From Sergeia podlipaevii (taxonomy: Eukaryota > Euglenozoa > Kinetoplastea > Trypanosomatida > Trypanosomatidae), in contig JASANZ010002110.1 in NCBI GenBank assembly GCA_030849805.1, forward strand, positions 1 to 47,042: DNA of 47,042 nucleotides, read 5' to 3'. How positions within the stretch are numbered: position 1 is the stretch's first letter; the number at the start of each line of letters is the position of its first letter. The notes under the pieces were generated by a model, which was given only the letters and a program-made list of their open reading frames with translations, was not told the DNA's origin and ran no database searches. Below, piece after piece: positions 9,864 through 20,000 of this stretch. The translations under genes and the position numbers were made by a program.

Positions 9864-11492
9864 TTAAACCGCGTCAATCCAAGGATCCTGAATCACCTCA
9901 GTCATCAAGGAGTCAAAATAAGCGTCGGGACACACCTCAGCATACGGAGGGCACTTCACGGTACCACCATAAAACTCATCACTGTATTGGCTGGGCTTGA
10001 TCTTCTCTCCAGGGGTGCAGTCGATCCAGTCGTCGGCGCCGAGAAAACGTACCTTGTAGGACTGTGTCGTGTTGTGGCACTGCACGTCCACGCACAGGGC
10101 AGTGATGATTTCTGGGGAGTTAGCCACTTCCAAGTCGGTGGAATCAAAGCACTTGGCGGTAGGGCTGGTGCGGGATCCAGGCATAAAAGTCGTGTTACCA
10201 GTAATGCATGAGTTGATGGTGGAAGATTCGACGACTGGGCAGTAATCATCCATAGGGGAAGCACCACCAAGTTTAGGATCACTAAAGTACCGAAATTGTG
10301 CAGGAAGCGGCTCCGATCCCTCGACCATGTTGCAGTAGCTGATAGTATTGCGATCAGTGGGACATGCTGAAACCAATGGACTCTGAGTGCAGAACATGCC
10401 TGGGAACTGTGAGGTGCCATTCTGGACACAGCGCTCTCGCATCAACTGGCAGCCCGCGTTCTTGCCCCATGCCATGTCCTCAGCCATTGTGTAGTTACCC
10501 TTGTAGAAACCCGTATCCTCCATGGCGGCAATCGTGATGGCAGTATAACGGGCACCGCTATAAGTGCTTGCCATGAGATCATCCTTGGCGTTGCGGCGCT
10601 TCCAGTGCGAGCCATACGTGCCAGAGCCAGGCGCGTCTTCCAGCTCCATGCCAGGAAGCGCGTCACAGTCGAACTGGTTACCCGCACGCGCGACGACACT
10701 GGGTGAGTTCACAATCGGCACATCCTTCTTCCCGCGCAGCTTCGGCATCATCCGCACCATCCTTCGCGATTCAAACATGTCCCCATCAAAACCAAGTGCG
10801 TGAAGCAGCTCGTGTGCAACGACACGATCAAAGTTTGATGAAAAGACATGCTTAGCGCCAATGTTCATCACACCAACAGCTGGGCGGCCATCGGGGTGGT
10901 ACAGGCACGTAGCAGCCCACGCCATAACATTGTCCGTATCCACTCCAGAGGAAACGTACAGGACAAAGTCGGCGTCCACGCCTTCCTCGCTGTGTGATGG
11001 GGGGATAGTGAACTCACGGCATACCTCATCTGTCATCTTTGGGATCACCATGCGGCCTGCATTAGGGACGACCATGAGGCGCTCCTCATGGAGCTTTACA
11101 GCGCCTCGGACAAGATTCTTCCGTATGAATCCCATCTTATCCAGTGTCAATATATTTCCCGTGGTGCACGTTACCATGTTTCCTTGAAAGTCTGGACGTA
11201 GTTGGCCGACTTGAGAGCAGTAGCGCGAGCAATTGGTGACGTCGGTGTAGAAGGTGGCAATGCGGATTGGGTGGTAGGTGGGAGTTGGCTTGGGACTGAG
11301 GTCGAACTGAGGATCGGCCACACGCGGACTGGGAGCGCTTATGGCCACGAAGCTGCGCTGGTTGCTCCCCTTGATGCGCTTGCGGATGTCGTCGTGGATG
11401 CACCGAGGGAGGTCGTCGTATATCTCTTCAGCGCTGGAGGGGTTGCACGCAGCACTCAGTAGCAACAACAGAAAGATGACTCGACGGAGCAT
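9864..11492 (-). CDS. GP63 / leishmanolysin-like zinc metalloprotease (M8)
   Basis: This 542-aa protein is an M8 metalloprotease, a family of surface or secreted endopeptidases that cleave proteins of the host or the gut environment. It has an N-terminal signal peptide (about residues 1-21), then a propeptide cysteine in PRCIHDD (C31), the position of the cysteine switch. The zinc motif HELLHALGF is at 227-235, the third zinc ligand is H296 in GSHWKRR (65 residues on, as usual for the family), and the Met-turn is M307 in DLMAS. All catalytic residues are present. The C-terminus ends in a polar acidic stretch without the hydrophobic GPI-attachment tail of many family members, so a secreted form is likely. 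An upstream in-frame extension to 11690 lies across the splice acceptor; the ATG at 11492 is the first after it and opens the signal peptide. It is the last gene before the strand switch. Confidence 0.95.
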   Translation of the reverse strand: MLRRVIFLLLLLSAACNPSSAEEIYDDLPRCIHDDIRKRIKGSNQRSFVAISAPSPRVADPQFDLSPKPTPTYHPIRIATFYTDVTNCSRYCSQVGQLRPDFQGNMVTCTTGNILTLDKMGFIRKNLVRGAVKLHEERLMVVPNAGRMVIPKMTDEVCREFTIPPSHSEEGVDADFVLYVSSGVDTDNVMAWAATCLYHPDGRPAVGVMNIGAKHVFSSNFDRVVAHELLHALGFDGDMFESRRMVRMMPKLRGKKDVPIVNSPSVVARAGNQFDCDALPGMELEDAPGSGTYGSHWKRRNAKDDLMASTYSGARYTAITIAAMEDTGFYKGNYTMAEDMAWGKNAGCQLMRERCVQNGTSQFPGMFCTQSPLVSACPTDRNTISYCNMVEGSEPLPAQFRYFSDPKLGGASPMDDYCPVVESSTINSCITGNTTFMPGSRTSPTAKCFDSTDLEVANSPEIITALCVDVQCHNTTQSYKVRFLGADDWIDCTPGEKIKPSQYSDEFYGGTVKCPPYAEVCPDAYFDSLMTEVIQDPWIDAV

Positions 11493-11505
11493 GGCGTATG
11501 TGTTG

Positions 11506-11710
11506 CCGCTGATGGTTGTTTCGATAAGTGAAGGAAATATGAGTTGCTTTGGATCGTAAATATGGGGGAATCTCAACTTGAGCAGCAGCAAAACATGAGT
11601 AAAGTGAAGAGAGAAGGGAAGGGGGGAAAGATAATTGACAGTCAAGAGAAAATCAATAAAATCAGAAGAAGGCAAGGAAGGAGGGATCACTGAGTGATTA
11701 CTGAAAAAGA
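11506..11710 (-). repeat. GP63 5'-flank block (copy 2, attached to the gene)
   Basis: These 205 bp are the partner of 8743-8946. The block starts 14 bp upstream of the GP63 start codon and covers most of the predicted 5' UTR, the splice acceptor, the polypyrimidine tract and about 75 bp beyond. The flanking sequences on both sides differ from those of copy 1, so the similarity has sharp edges. Confidence 0.9.
11577..11636 (-). promoter_or_regulatory. trans-splice acceptor of GP63
   Basis: On the minus strand a long C/T-rich tract is followed by its first AG after the tract at 11578-11577. The predicted 5' UTR from there to 11493 (84 nt) contains no ATG, which supports 11492 as the GP63 start. 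The same tract and AG are preserved in the duplicate copy at 8814-8873. Confidence 0.65.
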
Positions 11711-12028
11711 TACGTCATTAAAATGGAAACAAGCAAACTGCAGAATATCATAGATATACCTTTATGGATTCGTGTCCCAGCTGTTCACGCTTACATAGCG
11801 ATAAAGGTACAGTCTCCACAAAGTGTCATGAAGCCGTATGCAATGTAGGGTTGCTCTCAACAGCAAAAAAAAAAGGAGGGGAGGTCTGGGAGATAAGATT
11901 CACCGATCGATCACGTTATTCTTTTTTCCTTTTGCGCGCTTCTAGGCTTCCTCCACTATATATCGCTTACTTGACCGCCCTGCTCCCTCCACTCCCCTCT
12001 TGTTTCGCAGTGCCTCCCTCCCACCCAC
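11711..12028 (-). other. spacer between AP-1 sigma and GP63
   Basis: This short spacer of about 318 bp holds the AP-1 sigma 3' UTR. No gene or notable repeat is seen apart from a run of A at about 11865-11874. It is one of the shortest spacers in the window. Confidence 0.6.
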
Positions 12029-12526
12029 TTAAAGATTCTTGAGTGCATTGACAACTTGAGTAGTAATAGTGTTTCCTCCCATAGCCTCCTCGCTCTCGTC
12101 CGCAACTGTATCGTGAGTGTGGGTGTACTTGAGGATGCTGCGCTTACTGCTCTCCTCCAGTTCTCCAGCAAGAAGGACCTCATCAAGGATGAAGTAGGCA
12201 CGGTGGAAGTTGAAGATGAGGTCAAGCTCACACACATTTCCAAAGTACTTATCGAGCACCTCGACAAAGTGATGAACAATTTCAAGGGAGATAAGTTCAT
12301 TGTCGTTGTGACTGATGCTAGCAATAAAAAAGAGGGAGGCATAACGACGGCAAATGTACTTGCGACCGTGGAGTTCCACCACATTGGAGAAGCGTATAGA
12401 CCGGCCAAGAGCTTCTTGACTGATATCTCGAATGATTTTTGACTTCTCCTTTGCTGTCAGTTGTACGTACCACTTGGTCAGCCTGACCTTTCCTTGTCGA
12501 CTCACTAAAAGCAAATACTCAATCAT
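12029..12526 (-). CDS. clathrin adaptor AP-1 sigma subunit
   Basis: The 165-aa product is a sigma adaptin, the small subunit of a heterotetrameric clathrin adaptor at the trans-Golgi network and endosomes. The N-terminus MIEYLLLVSRQGKVRLTKWY and the stretches YASLFFIAS, DNELISLEIVHHFVEVLDKY and NVCELDLIFNFHRAYFILDE match the longin-like sigma fold across its whole length. The usual sigma length is about 155-165 aa. Similarity to AP-1 sigma appears greater than to AP-2, AP-3 or AP-4 sigma, judged from memory. The open frame extends 25 codons further upstream, but those codons lie partly over the polypyrimidine tract and give a non-family hydrophobic lead. The chosen ATG is the first after the acceptor. 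Confidence 0.93.
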   Translation of the reverse strand: MIEYLLLVSRQGKVRLTKWYVQLTAKEKSKIIRDISQEALGRSIRFSNVVELHGRKYICRRYASLFFIASISHNDNELISLEIVHHFVEVLDKYFGNVCELDLIFNFHRAYFILDEVLLAGELEESSKRSILKYTHTHDTVADESEEAMGGNTITTQVVNALKNL

Positions 12527-12563
12527 CTTCCTCGCGCTATATGGTATAGAAGAAGACAACACG

Positions 12564-12610
12564 CTCAACAGATAAAGGAAAAATAAAGAAAGAAAGAACA
12601 ACTACCGTGT
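12564..12610 (-). promoter_or_regulatory. trans-splice acceptor of AP-1 sigma
   Basis: A minus-strand tract of repeated TTTC units precedes the AG at 12565-12564. The predicted 5' UTR (12563-12527, 37 nt) has no ATG, which fixes the AP-1 sigma start at 12526. Confidence 0.6.
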
Positions 12611-13041
12611 ATAGATGTAAATGAATCGCTAGAGAGTAACTTTTTTTTTTTAAGGGAAGAAGGGTGGCGTCTCTTTTTCTCTTTCTTTTTCCCCTACCCC
12701 TAATTTACTTCTCAATGCTTTGTGACGCAAGTTGCAAATGCATATATATGACAAAATGTGTATCGAGTGAAGAGAAGAAAGAAAAAAAAGGAGGCATATT
12801 TATGAAGAGCAAACAACTGGGATAGCAAAAAAAGAAGATATAGACCGTATAAACAAAATAAATAAGTTAAACCATTATATAATATTTTATAGTTCTGTGA
12901 GTTAAGTGCATTTCGCTTCAGGGCAACGATAATCATACTCGTCCCACATTGTAAAAAGAGGAGAAAAAAATGTGAAGAATAAAAGATCCAATAAAAAGTG
13001 AAGAAATGCATTTTTTTTTTGATAAATTGCTTTTGGGGGGG
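12611..13041 (-). other. spacer between zinc-finger gene and AP-1 sigma
   Basis: This A+T-rich spacer contains A-rich runs and the 3' UTR of the zinc-finger gene. A 99-codon open frame here (12712-13011) is Phe/Leu-rich and looks spurious. Confidence 0.55.
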
Positions 13042-14817
13042 CTAAGTTCTCCTGGATCGCATTCTTCTATAAAGACGATTGTTCATTGCCATCTCAGCAT
13101 GCATGTAACGATGTGTGACAAAGTTACCGTTATCCATATACTGCAGCATGCCCCAGTTGCTCTGCACAGGCGAGATCCCTGATTGACCCATAAAATAATA
13201 TCGTCCTGCTGCACGCGAGACTGCTGATGCTCTATTACCGCCCTGTTGTACCAACTCCGTTGCATCCGGTGAGGCGGAAGCAGCTGCAGCAGCAGCCTGT
13301 TCCCCTGCAGAAGAATTATAATAAGTGTTATTGCAGTGCCTATAGAGAGCAGCTTCACCAAGTCCTGGGGCGTTCACATCCCTAAATACTCCCTCTAACC
13401 GCGTGACGTACTCGCTAATTTTGTAGAAAACTAGCTCAGACAGCATCAGTCGCACTGTGTGGGCGGCAAGAACACTTTGATATCCACTGAGATACTCCCC
13501 TGTATCCAGCCTCGGACACTCATGATGCGGAAGCCCTTTCTCCTGGGCAAAGCGCTTGCCTGTAGAGGAGGACGCCTTAGAAACGGCTGCTGACGTGGAC
13601 AGTGTGGATGGCATTGCAACTGACTGAGGTTCCGTGGCCCACCGCAGCGCACCTAGCGCGCCTCGGCAAAAAGTTGACTTCTGCCTAGCGGCACGTTGTC
13701 CCGCCCCATCGTCGTCCTCTAAATCCATTTCGTCTTCCTCACACTGCTGCTGCTGTTGCGATTGTTGTTGTTGACGTCGTCCTCTTGTACCTCCACTACT
13801 GTCTTCAAACTGGGCTGTGGTAACCAGCGGCTGTGTGGACAGAGGGCTTACGGCGCTACATGTGCACCACGCTGGGGCTAGTCGCCAAAATCCACAGAGG
13901 TCAAACATGGTCTCGTATGCAAACGGGGCAGCCACCATCTGCGTGAGAGCTGAGATATCCTTTGCTTCAGCATGTGGGAACATCTGTGCCAGCAGTGGAA
14001 ACAGTTCCTTGAACGTGACAAGCTGGCCTTCAAAAGATGACGTCACCCACGCTCCTCTATTGTCGGCGGGTGGAAGGAGGCCACACTGGCCCATGTGTCT
14101 CAGACACGCATACAACTCCTGCCGCCGCATCAGCGGACCCGCTCCCATATCGTACGCCATATACATCGGTATAAGGGGACTTCGGGTGTTTGCCATAAAC
14201 ACCTCAGGAGGTACACCAAGCATGGCCTTTACCTTTTCATCTTGCTCTTCATTTACCTTGTCCCATAGAATAGAAGACCTATCCACACCCGTCTCAGTTG
14301 CACCCTCCTTACTGCTAGCACCATCGGCATCACTATCATTACTACTGCTGTGGCGAAGCCAGGATTCCAACTCCAGCCAGACCGTCTCTGGGTTCCACCT
14401 ACGATCAGAATGGACGATGGCGTCGTGTACAAGCGCAAGGCAGATGTGTTCACGCTTTCCAACGTGTGTATTCCAATCGTTGTGCGGCTCTACACACAGA
14501 GAACACCATGTTTCTGGATGATTCCATATCGAGGAGTTGGATGCACCAGCAGAAAGCAACGGGGCGCTATTGATGAACTGCCTTTGTTGTAGTTGTGAAG
14601 CGCTACTTGAAGTCATCACAGACGTGGAGACCAAAGCAGATTTCGTTGAGTTGCTCTCTGCTGCTATCTGCGTCGTGTTCTGTGCCTGTTTGCTTTGAAC
14701 AATATTACGCCGAGAGAAGGCCATGAAGGAAGCGCTGTGCAGTCTCACGCAGGAGTCAACACGGGAAGCCAAGAAAGCGCCACGTGGCTTGAAAAAGCAG
14801 AGTGCATTGGACAGCAT
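13042..14817 (-). CDS. putative mitochondrial protein with U1-like C2H2 zinc finger
   Basis: The 591-aa product begins with an Arg-rich, acid-free N-terminus (about residues 1-38) of mitochondrial-presequence type. A single zinc finger follows: C105 and C108, then H118 and H124 in WNTHVGKREH. This C-x2-C-x9-H-x5-H layout with the GK-x2-H ending is the U1/matrin-like kind seen in several kinetoplastid RNA-editing and mitoribosomal proteins. No RNase III domain is visible, so it is not an editing endonuclease. The middle has a polyQ/acidic insert (about 350-375), and the C-terminus is Arg/Met/Asn-rich and basic. A longer frame starts with GTG; the ATG at 14817 is the first after the splice acceptor at 14847-14846. 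RNA editing or mitoribosome function is inference only. Confidence 0.75.
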   Translation of the reverse strand: MLSNALCFFKPRGAFLASRVDSCVRLHSASFMAFSRRNIVQSKQAQNTTQIAAESNSTKSALVSTSVMTSSSASQLQQRQFINSAPLLSAGASNSSIWNHPETWCSLCVEPHNDWNTHVGKREHICLALVHDAIVHSDRRWNPETVWLELESWLRHSSSNDSDADGASSKEGATETGVDRSSILWDKVNEEQDEKVKAMLGVPPEVFMANTRSPLIPMYMAYDMGAGPLMRRQELYACLRHMGQCGLLPPADNRGAWVTSSFEGQLVTFKELFPLLAQMFPHAEAKDISALTQMVAAPFAYETMFDLCGFWRLAPAWCTCSAVSPLSTQPLVTTAQFEDSSGGTRGRRQQQQSQQQQQCEEDEMDLEDDDGAGQRAARQKSTFCRGALGALRWATEPQSVAMPSTLSTSAAVSKASSSTGKRFAQEKGLPHHECPRLDTGEYLSGYQSVLAAHTVRLMLSELVFYKISEYVTRLEGVFRDVNAPGLGEAALYRHCNNTYYNSSAGEQAAAAAASASPDATELVQQGGNRASAVSRAAGRYYFMGQSGISPVQSNWGMLQYMDNGNFVTHRYMHAEMAMNNRLYRRMRSRRT

Positions 14818-14845
14818 ACGCACTTACTCACTTAGGCGCTGTAAG

Positions 14846-14885
14846 CTACACGTACAGAAAAGACAACAGCAGACAATCAAGCAAC
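14846..14885 (-). promoter_or_regulatory. trans-splice acceptor of the zinc-finger gene
   Basis: A minus-strand T-rich tract ends in an AG at 14847-14846. The 28-nt leader to the ATG at 14817 contains no other ATG. Confidence 0.55.
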
Positions 14886-17086
14886 GTATCGATTACAAAA
14901 AAATGCCCTGCTCTCTCCCTCTCTCTCTTCTCCTCTCTTCCCTTCCCTTCCCTTCCCTTTACTTCCTTCAAAAACAATAAAAATGAGATTTAATGTTTTC
15001 TGTTATTTGCTTTGTTTTCGCTACGTGTCGGCTCAGTAAGCATGGTTGTAGTTACATATATATTTTTTTAAAGGCGTTTCAAAGATAAGTCGTCGTGCCC
15101 ATGAAGAGAAGTGCAAAAAGAAAAAAAAAGAATTGAGATTAAATTATCTATGCGTCATAAAGAAAAAAAAAGAAGGATACATATAGAGATATGCCGAACG
15201 ACTTGATGTTTAGCGTTTTCACACGCTTGCTCTCTCTCTCTAAATATATATTGTGGTGTGCCAGTGACAAAGCCAAAGCCTATCATCACCACTGTTTTTT
15301 TTTTCATCTTCTTCATCATTTAAATAGTAAAGTGTATGCCATTTCAACTGACTGGAATGACATATTTTTCGCCAACCACTAGCAAGAACAAGTATCATCA
15401 AATTATTTTATGGGTGGGTAGCGGATTCCCAAATAGTTTTTTTTTTCGTTCTTTCTCATATTTTTGAAGGAAAAAAGGGGCAGTCTGCCAAACGCACTCA
15501 ATATATATATATATAGTATTGTGTAAGGAAACACAGAAAAGGCAAAGTATATATAGCGCATCTACACGCATACACACGCAACAATAAAAATGAGAGAGAG
15601 AGAGAGGTGACAAAATATGCGGCCGCAAGCCGTAGAAGACACAGCTTACTACTTTCCGTCTTAGTTGAAAAAAGGCAAAAAAAAAAAAGTGTGTTGAAGA
15701 AATAATACTCTCAAGGGACTGGGAAAGTCACGAAACACACACACACACACGCACACGCACACAGAAATCCACATATGTTTGCACTCTGGTACGCTCCCCC
15801 CCCCCAAACGTATGTATGTATGTATATATGAAAGTAGGAAAAAAAAGGACTTTGTCACTGACTCGAGTAAACATACGAAATCGTTCTAGATAAGGTGACC
15901 CCCCTCCTCCGTTATTTTATTTCTTTTTCAAGAATCAGAATAAGAAAACAAGGAGTACATTCATCTTCTGGAGGATGCAATGCCCCTCTTTCAAAATTGC
16001 AGGACGGAGTCCCCATATATGCATGATGAACCAAAGCTTTTTCTTATATATTATTTTTTTAAAAAGGAAGGACACAAGGAAGGCAGCAAAGGCAATAATA
16101 ACAAAATGATGATAAAGGAAAAATAGCCACATCAGCAGACTAACGTACATAAACAACTACCCCTCAAAAAAAAATAAAAAAAAGCAGCAGCAGCAACAGC
16201 AGTAGTAGTAGTAGTACTTAAGCAAGAAAGGGGTGACATAGTGGAAATTGACTATAAAAAAATAGATGAAGTATGAGTTCGAACGTCCTTCACGCGTATA
16301 GGGGTTCCTAGCAAAAAGAAAAAAAGAGGAGCAAAATCATGACAAGTAGGAAAGCTTTAAAAAAAGTTTCCCAGAAGTGCATTAAAGCACACATACACAC
16401 ACACATATACACATATATGTACGCAAACATGCACAATGTTTCCTTTTCTCTTCACACACCAACCATAGAAAGAAAAGCATTGACTCGATCAATAATGAAG
16501 CACAGACAAAAAAAGAATACACACACACACACGTCATTTGGGATTAGAAAAAAAAATGAAAAGAAGACAAAAATACTATTACGTTTTCTACCTTATCTTC
16601 CCGACCACTAAAAATGACAACCTCACGCGGTCCAATTTAACTCATGAAAGGGATGAAAATAATAATAATAATAATAAGAAATGCAATTATATAAAGAGCA
16701 TCAGTGCTGTTCCGACGATGAGTACGCATATGGGTGTTAGGTGCGTGGTGTGTGTGCCACCACATATAATAATAATAATAATAGTCACTGAAAAAAAAGA
16801 GAAAATAATTCGCTGCATTTATGTAATACAATCTATCACCATCATGGACTGTACTTTCAACTGTTTGTTCATATATATATATATTGCTGATGCTTGTAGA
16901 GATACGCAAGTTGTCAACAACTTCCTCCCCTGAAATAAAAGCAAACGGGCTGTTGCTATTCATGGTGTTGTAGTTACGCTCTTTTCCTCTCAAATAATAA
17001 TGATAGCACTGCGAAAAAAATGAGAAAGAGAAAAAAAGTATAGTAGATCTTTATGGCTTCTTTAGTTCTGCTTTTCTTCGCGGGAT
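14886..17086 (-). other. 2.2-kb spacer, likely long 3' UTR of the disordered-protein gene
   Basis: No gene is supported. The stretch holds many simple repeats: four TTCCC units (14938-14957), an AC run (15735-15750), CAG/TAG triplets (about 16183-16217), and AAT runs at 16658-16676 and 16766-16783 that read as UUA/AUU repeats in minus-strand RNA. Frames of 60-130 codons here translate repeats and are not called. Confidence 0.6.
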
Positions 17087-20000
17087 TCATGTCTTCCCCG
17101 AGATGGTCGCCTTCTTTTTCTTCTTCTTGCCTGCCCCTTTACCAGCTTTCCCCACTGAGGGTAAGCGTATTTCTTCTGATGTCAAGACGCAAGGAGACCC
17201 TTCACCAACTTCTACCCCCTCCACTGCCCACAACACCCCACCTACACCCACCCGTTGCTCCGATTGTGGTGTCAATGCACGAACCTCCTCGAGCCTCAGC
17301 GGACCTCCATCCTTCTCATCATAAACGGGCTTTCCTTTGCTATCGCAATGCTTCATTATCCCCTCCTTCTGCTCAGGCAAGCTAGACAACAAAATGGGAT
17401 GTTGTTGCTGAAACGCGCTCGCAGGCGTACTGCCACTCACGGCGATGGTGGCAACCTTGGCAGTCCTCGTGGTTGTCTGCGTTGTAGTCGTTGTGACCAT
17501 CGTGACGGTGCGTGCTACGCTGTGCTTCCTGTTCGTGGGAGAGCACAGCAGGGGCGTCTCTATCATGGGGCCGCCGCTGAGGACAACACCTTCGAAATTG
17601 TCCCTCCCAGGTGTTTTCATTGCTGCGGTTGCTGCTGTAGATGCTGTTGTCGTCACTGTTTCCCGGCGAGGTGCATCGGGGTCCATAAGGAACAGGTCTA
17701 ACATCTCTTGCCTTCTCTTTTGGTCCATGCTGGCCGTCGCCGCAAGTCCCGAAACAGGCGCCAAAGTCGCTGAATGAGTTGTTCTGTCTGAGATGGGCGT
17801 GGTAGGCGTAGGTGCTTCTATGCTCTTGAGCGAAGAGCCCGTGGCGCACACCTTGCCCATGCGTATCGCGGCCATCTTGTCCCCCAGCACATTGTGAGGG
17901 TCACCATTCGGGACTGCGGTTGCCTGCATGACGGAAGTTGTATCCCCGTCGTGCGTAACGTCATGCGGGGTTCTTTGAGACCACGAAAGGTCCGAACGAA
18001 GTGACGCCGGAAGTTTTGGGCCATGAGACGAGTGATTCGCGGTCAGATGAACTATGTCGTGCGAGCCAGCCGGTGAGCCAGCGCTCGTGCGCGTGCCGCT
18101 GTTGATACCCATGTCGAGCGGCGCGTCAATGCCAGGTTCAATGGTCAAGGAGCTACCCATCCAGTTGGCATCGTCACAGCGGAGGGAGTGCATGCTGCCG
18201 TTTCCAAAGTTAATGCCAGTCGTACCGTGGGGCAGTACTTGCTGCTGCTGCTGCTGCTGCTTCGTTTGCTGCTTGTGGTGATGCCTCGAGATAGTGCTGG
18301 AAGAGGACTCCCGTACTGCGAACAAAAAATCCTCAACGCGATCTGTTGTAGACAGAAACGAAGGCAACGGCACTTCTTCTTCTTCCTCTTCTTCCTCATT
18401 ATCATCTGCGACAAGAATGGCGGCAACCGTGGCGAGTGCGCTCTCCGTAGTAGTGGGGGCTGTTGTTGTGATGATGGTAGTCTCAGATGGATTGATGGAG
18501 GTGCTGCGAGGGTGTCCCTGGCTAAGCATGACCCCCTCTCTTGCTACTCCCCTTCTCCCACCTGCCAGTGCTGCTGCCGCTGCTGCTGCTGCCACGCCTG
18601 CACTGCCGTTGAGCACGACCGGTAGTGTCAGTGGGGAGGCAGAGGCAGTGGCAATGGCTTCAGAAACTGTGTTGGGGATAACCGACGGTGAGTTGGAAAA
18701 GTGCGGGTGCCCCCTTCCTTCTGACTTGGGCACTATCGCCGTCACGGGTGCTGCGTGTGGCGTTTGCATTTGGGCCTCTCTTGAAGGAGGTGAGCAGGCG
18801 CTTAGTACCAGTCCTGCCGCACTGGGAGCTTGAATGCCGGGGCTCCTCACAGTGGTCTTAAGACTTCCAGAAACGGCAGGAGAGGACTCTGTGTGTAGCG
18901 ACGGCACGCTTTCAGAGGTAGCGAGGACAGACGTTGCAAAGGCACCCGAAACAGTAGTCTCAAGAGTGTTAGTGGGTGCCGATGTGCTCAGCTGCAGGGC
19001 TAGATTCACGGCGGAGTCAAGATTAGTAGGGTTCTTTCTTCGACGGCGATACGGTGGCTTCACTTGATCTGCTGGAGGAGCCATCGGCTTTGGCGTACCG
19101 GGTGAAGAGAGTAGCATGAGGTCATTATTATCAGTCACCTTCTCTTCCTTCGCAGTTTCCTTCACCTTTGGGGTTGCTGCCGCCGGTAATTGCGGCGGTG
19201 ATGCTGCTACGAGAACGAGAGTGTTTGTATTTCTGGTCGCACAAGCACCAGAGTTCTTTCCCTCATGGTGACTCCCTCCACCACTATCATCTTTCCTAGT
19301 CAAAGAGTACTTTCCTGCCGCAAAGGTGTGCGACTTTCTCTCTTCGCGGGGGGATGGTGCGGGAGTGGTAGACACAACAGGAGACTCTGTGGTAATCTGG
19401 CCCTTCTGCTTTTCCTCTTTGCTTTTTCGGGCTCTTGGTGAGGATACGTCCTTTGGCGACTGTACCACCGTGGGACCTGCTGGACTGTTCAACGGTTGCT
19501 GCTGCTTCTGCTTCTCCTCCTTGCTTCTTGCAGTGTCTTCTCCTGAATGCCTACTAATGCTGGCGTCTCTGGCACTGCTCTTTGAAACAGCAAACGACAC
19601 CACGGAGGAACCAGGAGAACAATGCCCTTTCCCAGAATGGCTACTGGCACCATCTAGGGTTTTCCCCCTCCTCTTCATCTTTTTGTTCTTTCCGTTGCCA
19701 CCACCGCTTGTGGTGCCCCCGGGACTGCTCTCATTCATGGGTACAAGTGGCGCTGAAGTCGAAACAGGCGTGAGAACAAAGGAAACGAAAGGGTGCTGCT
19801 GCTGATGATGATGAAGATCCTCCATTCCTCCAGCGCTGCCGCCTCCTGGCGCTGTTGCATCGTGCCGTTGACGCGGTGCATGAGCACTTGGTACCACACC
19901 TACATGTACGACAGGGTTGCTACCGCTATTTGCATGGGGAACGCAGCCGGTACTACCACCACTGGTGCTACTAGAGCTCCCGTGTCCGCTAACACGAGTC

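Noticed and set aside
11493..11690. Upstream extension of GP63 by 66 codons
   Set aside because: It includes the polypyrimidine tract and splice acceptor; the signal peptide begins at the ATG at 11492.
16230..16310. tRNA-like A and B box pattern
   Set aside because: The B-box-like GTTCGAA lacks the closing pair of the T stem, and no cloverleaf can be drawn from the flanks.
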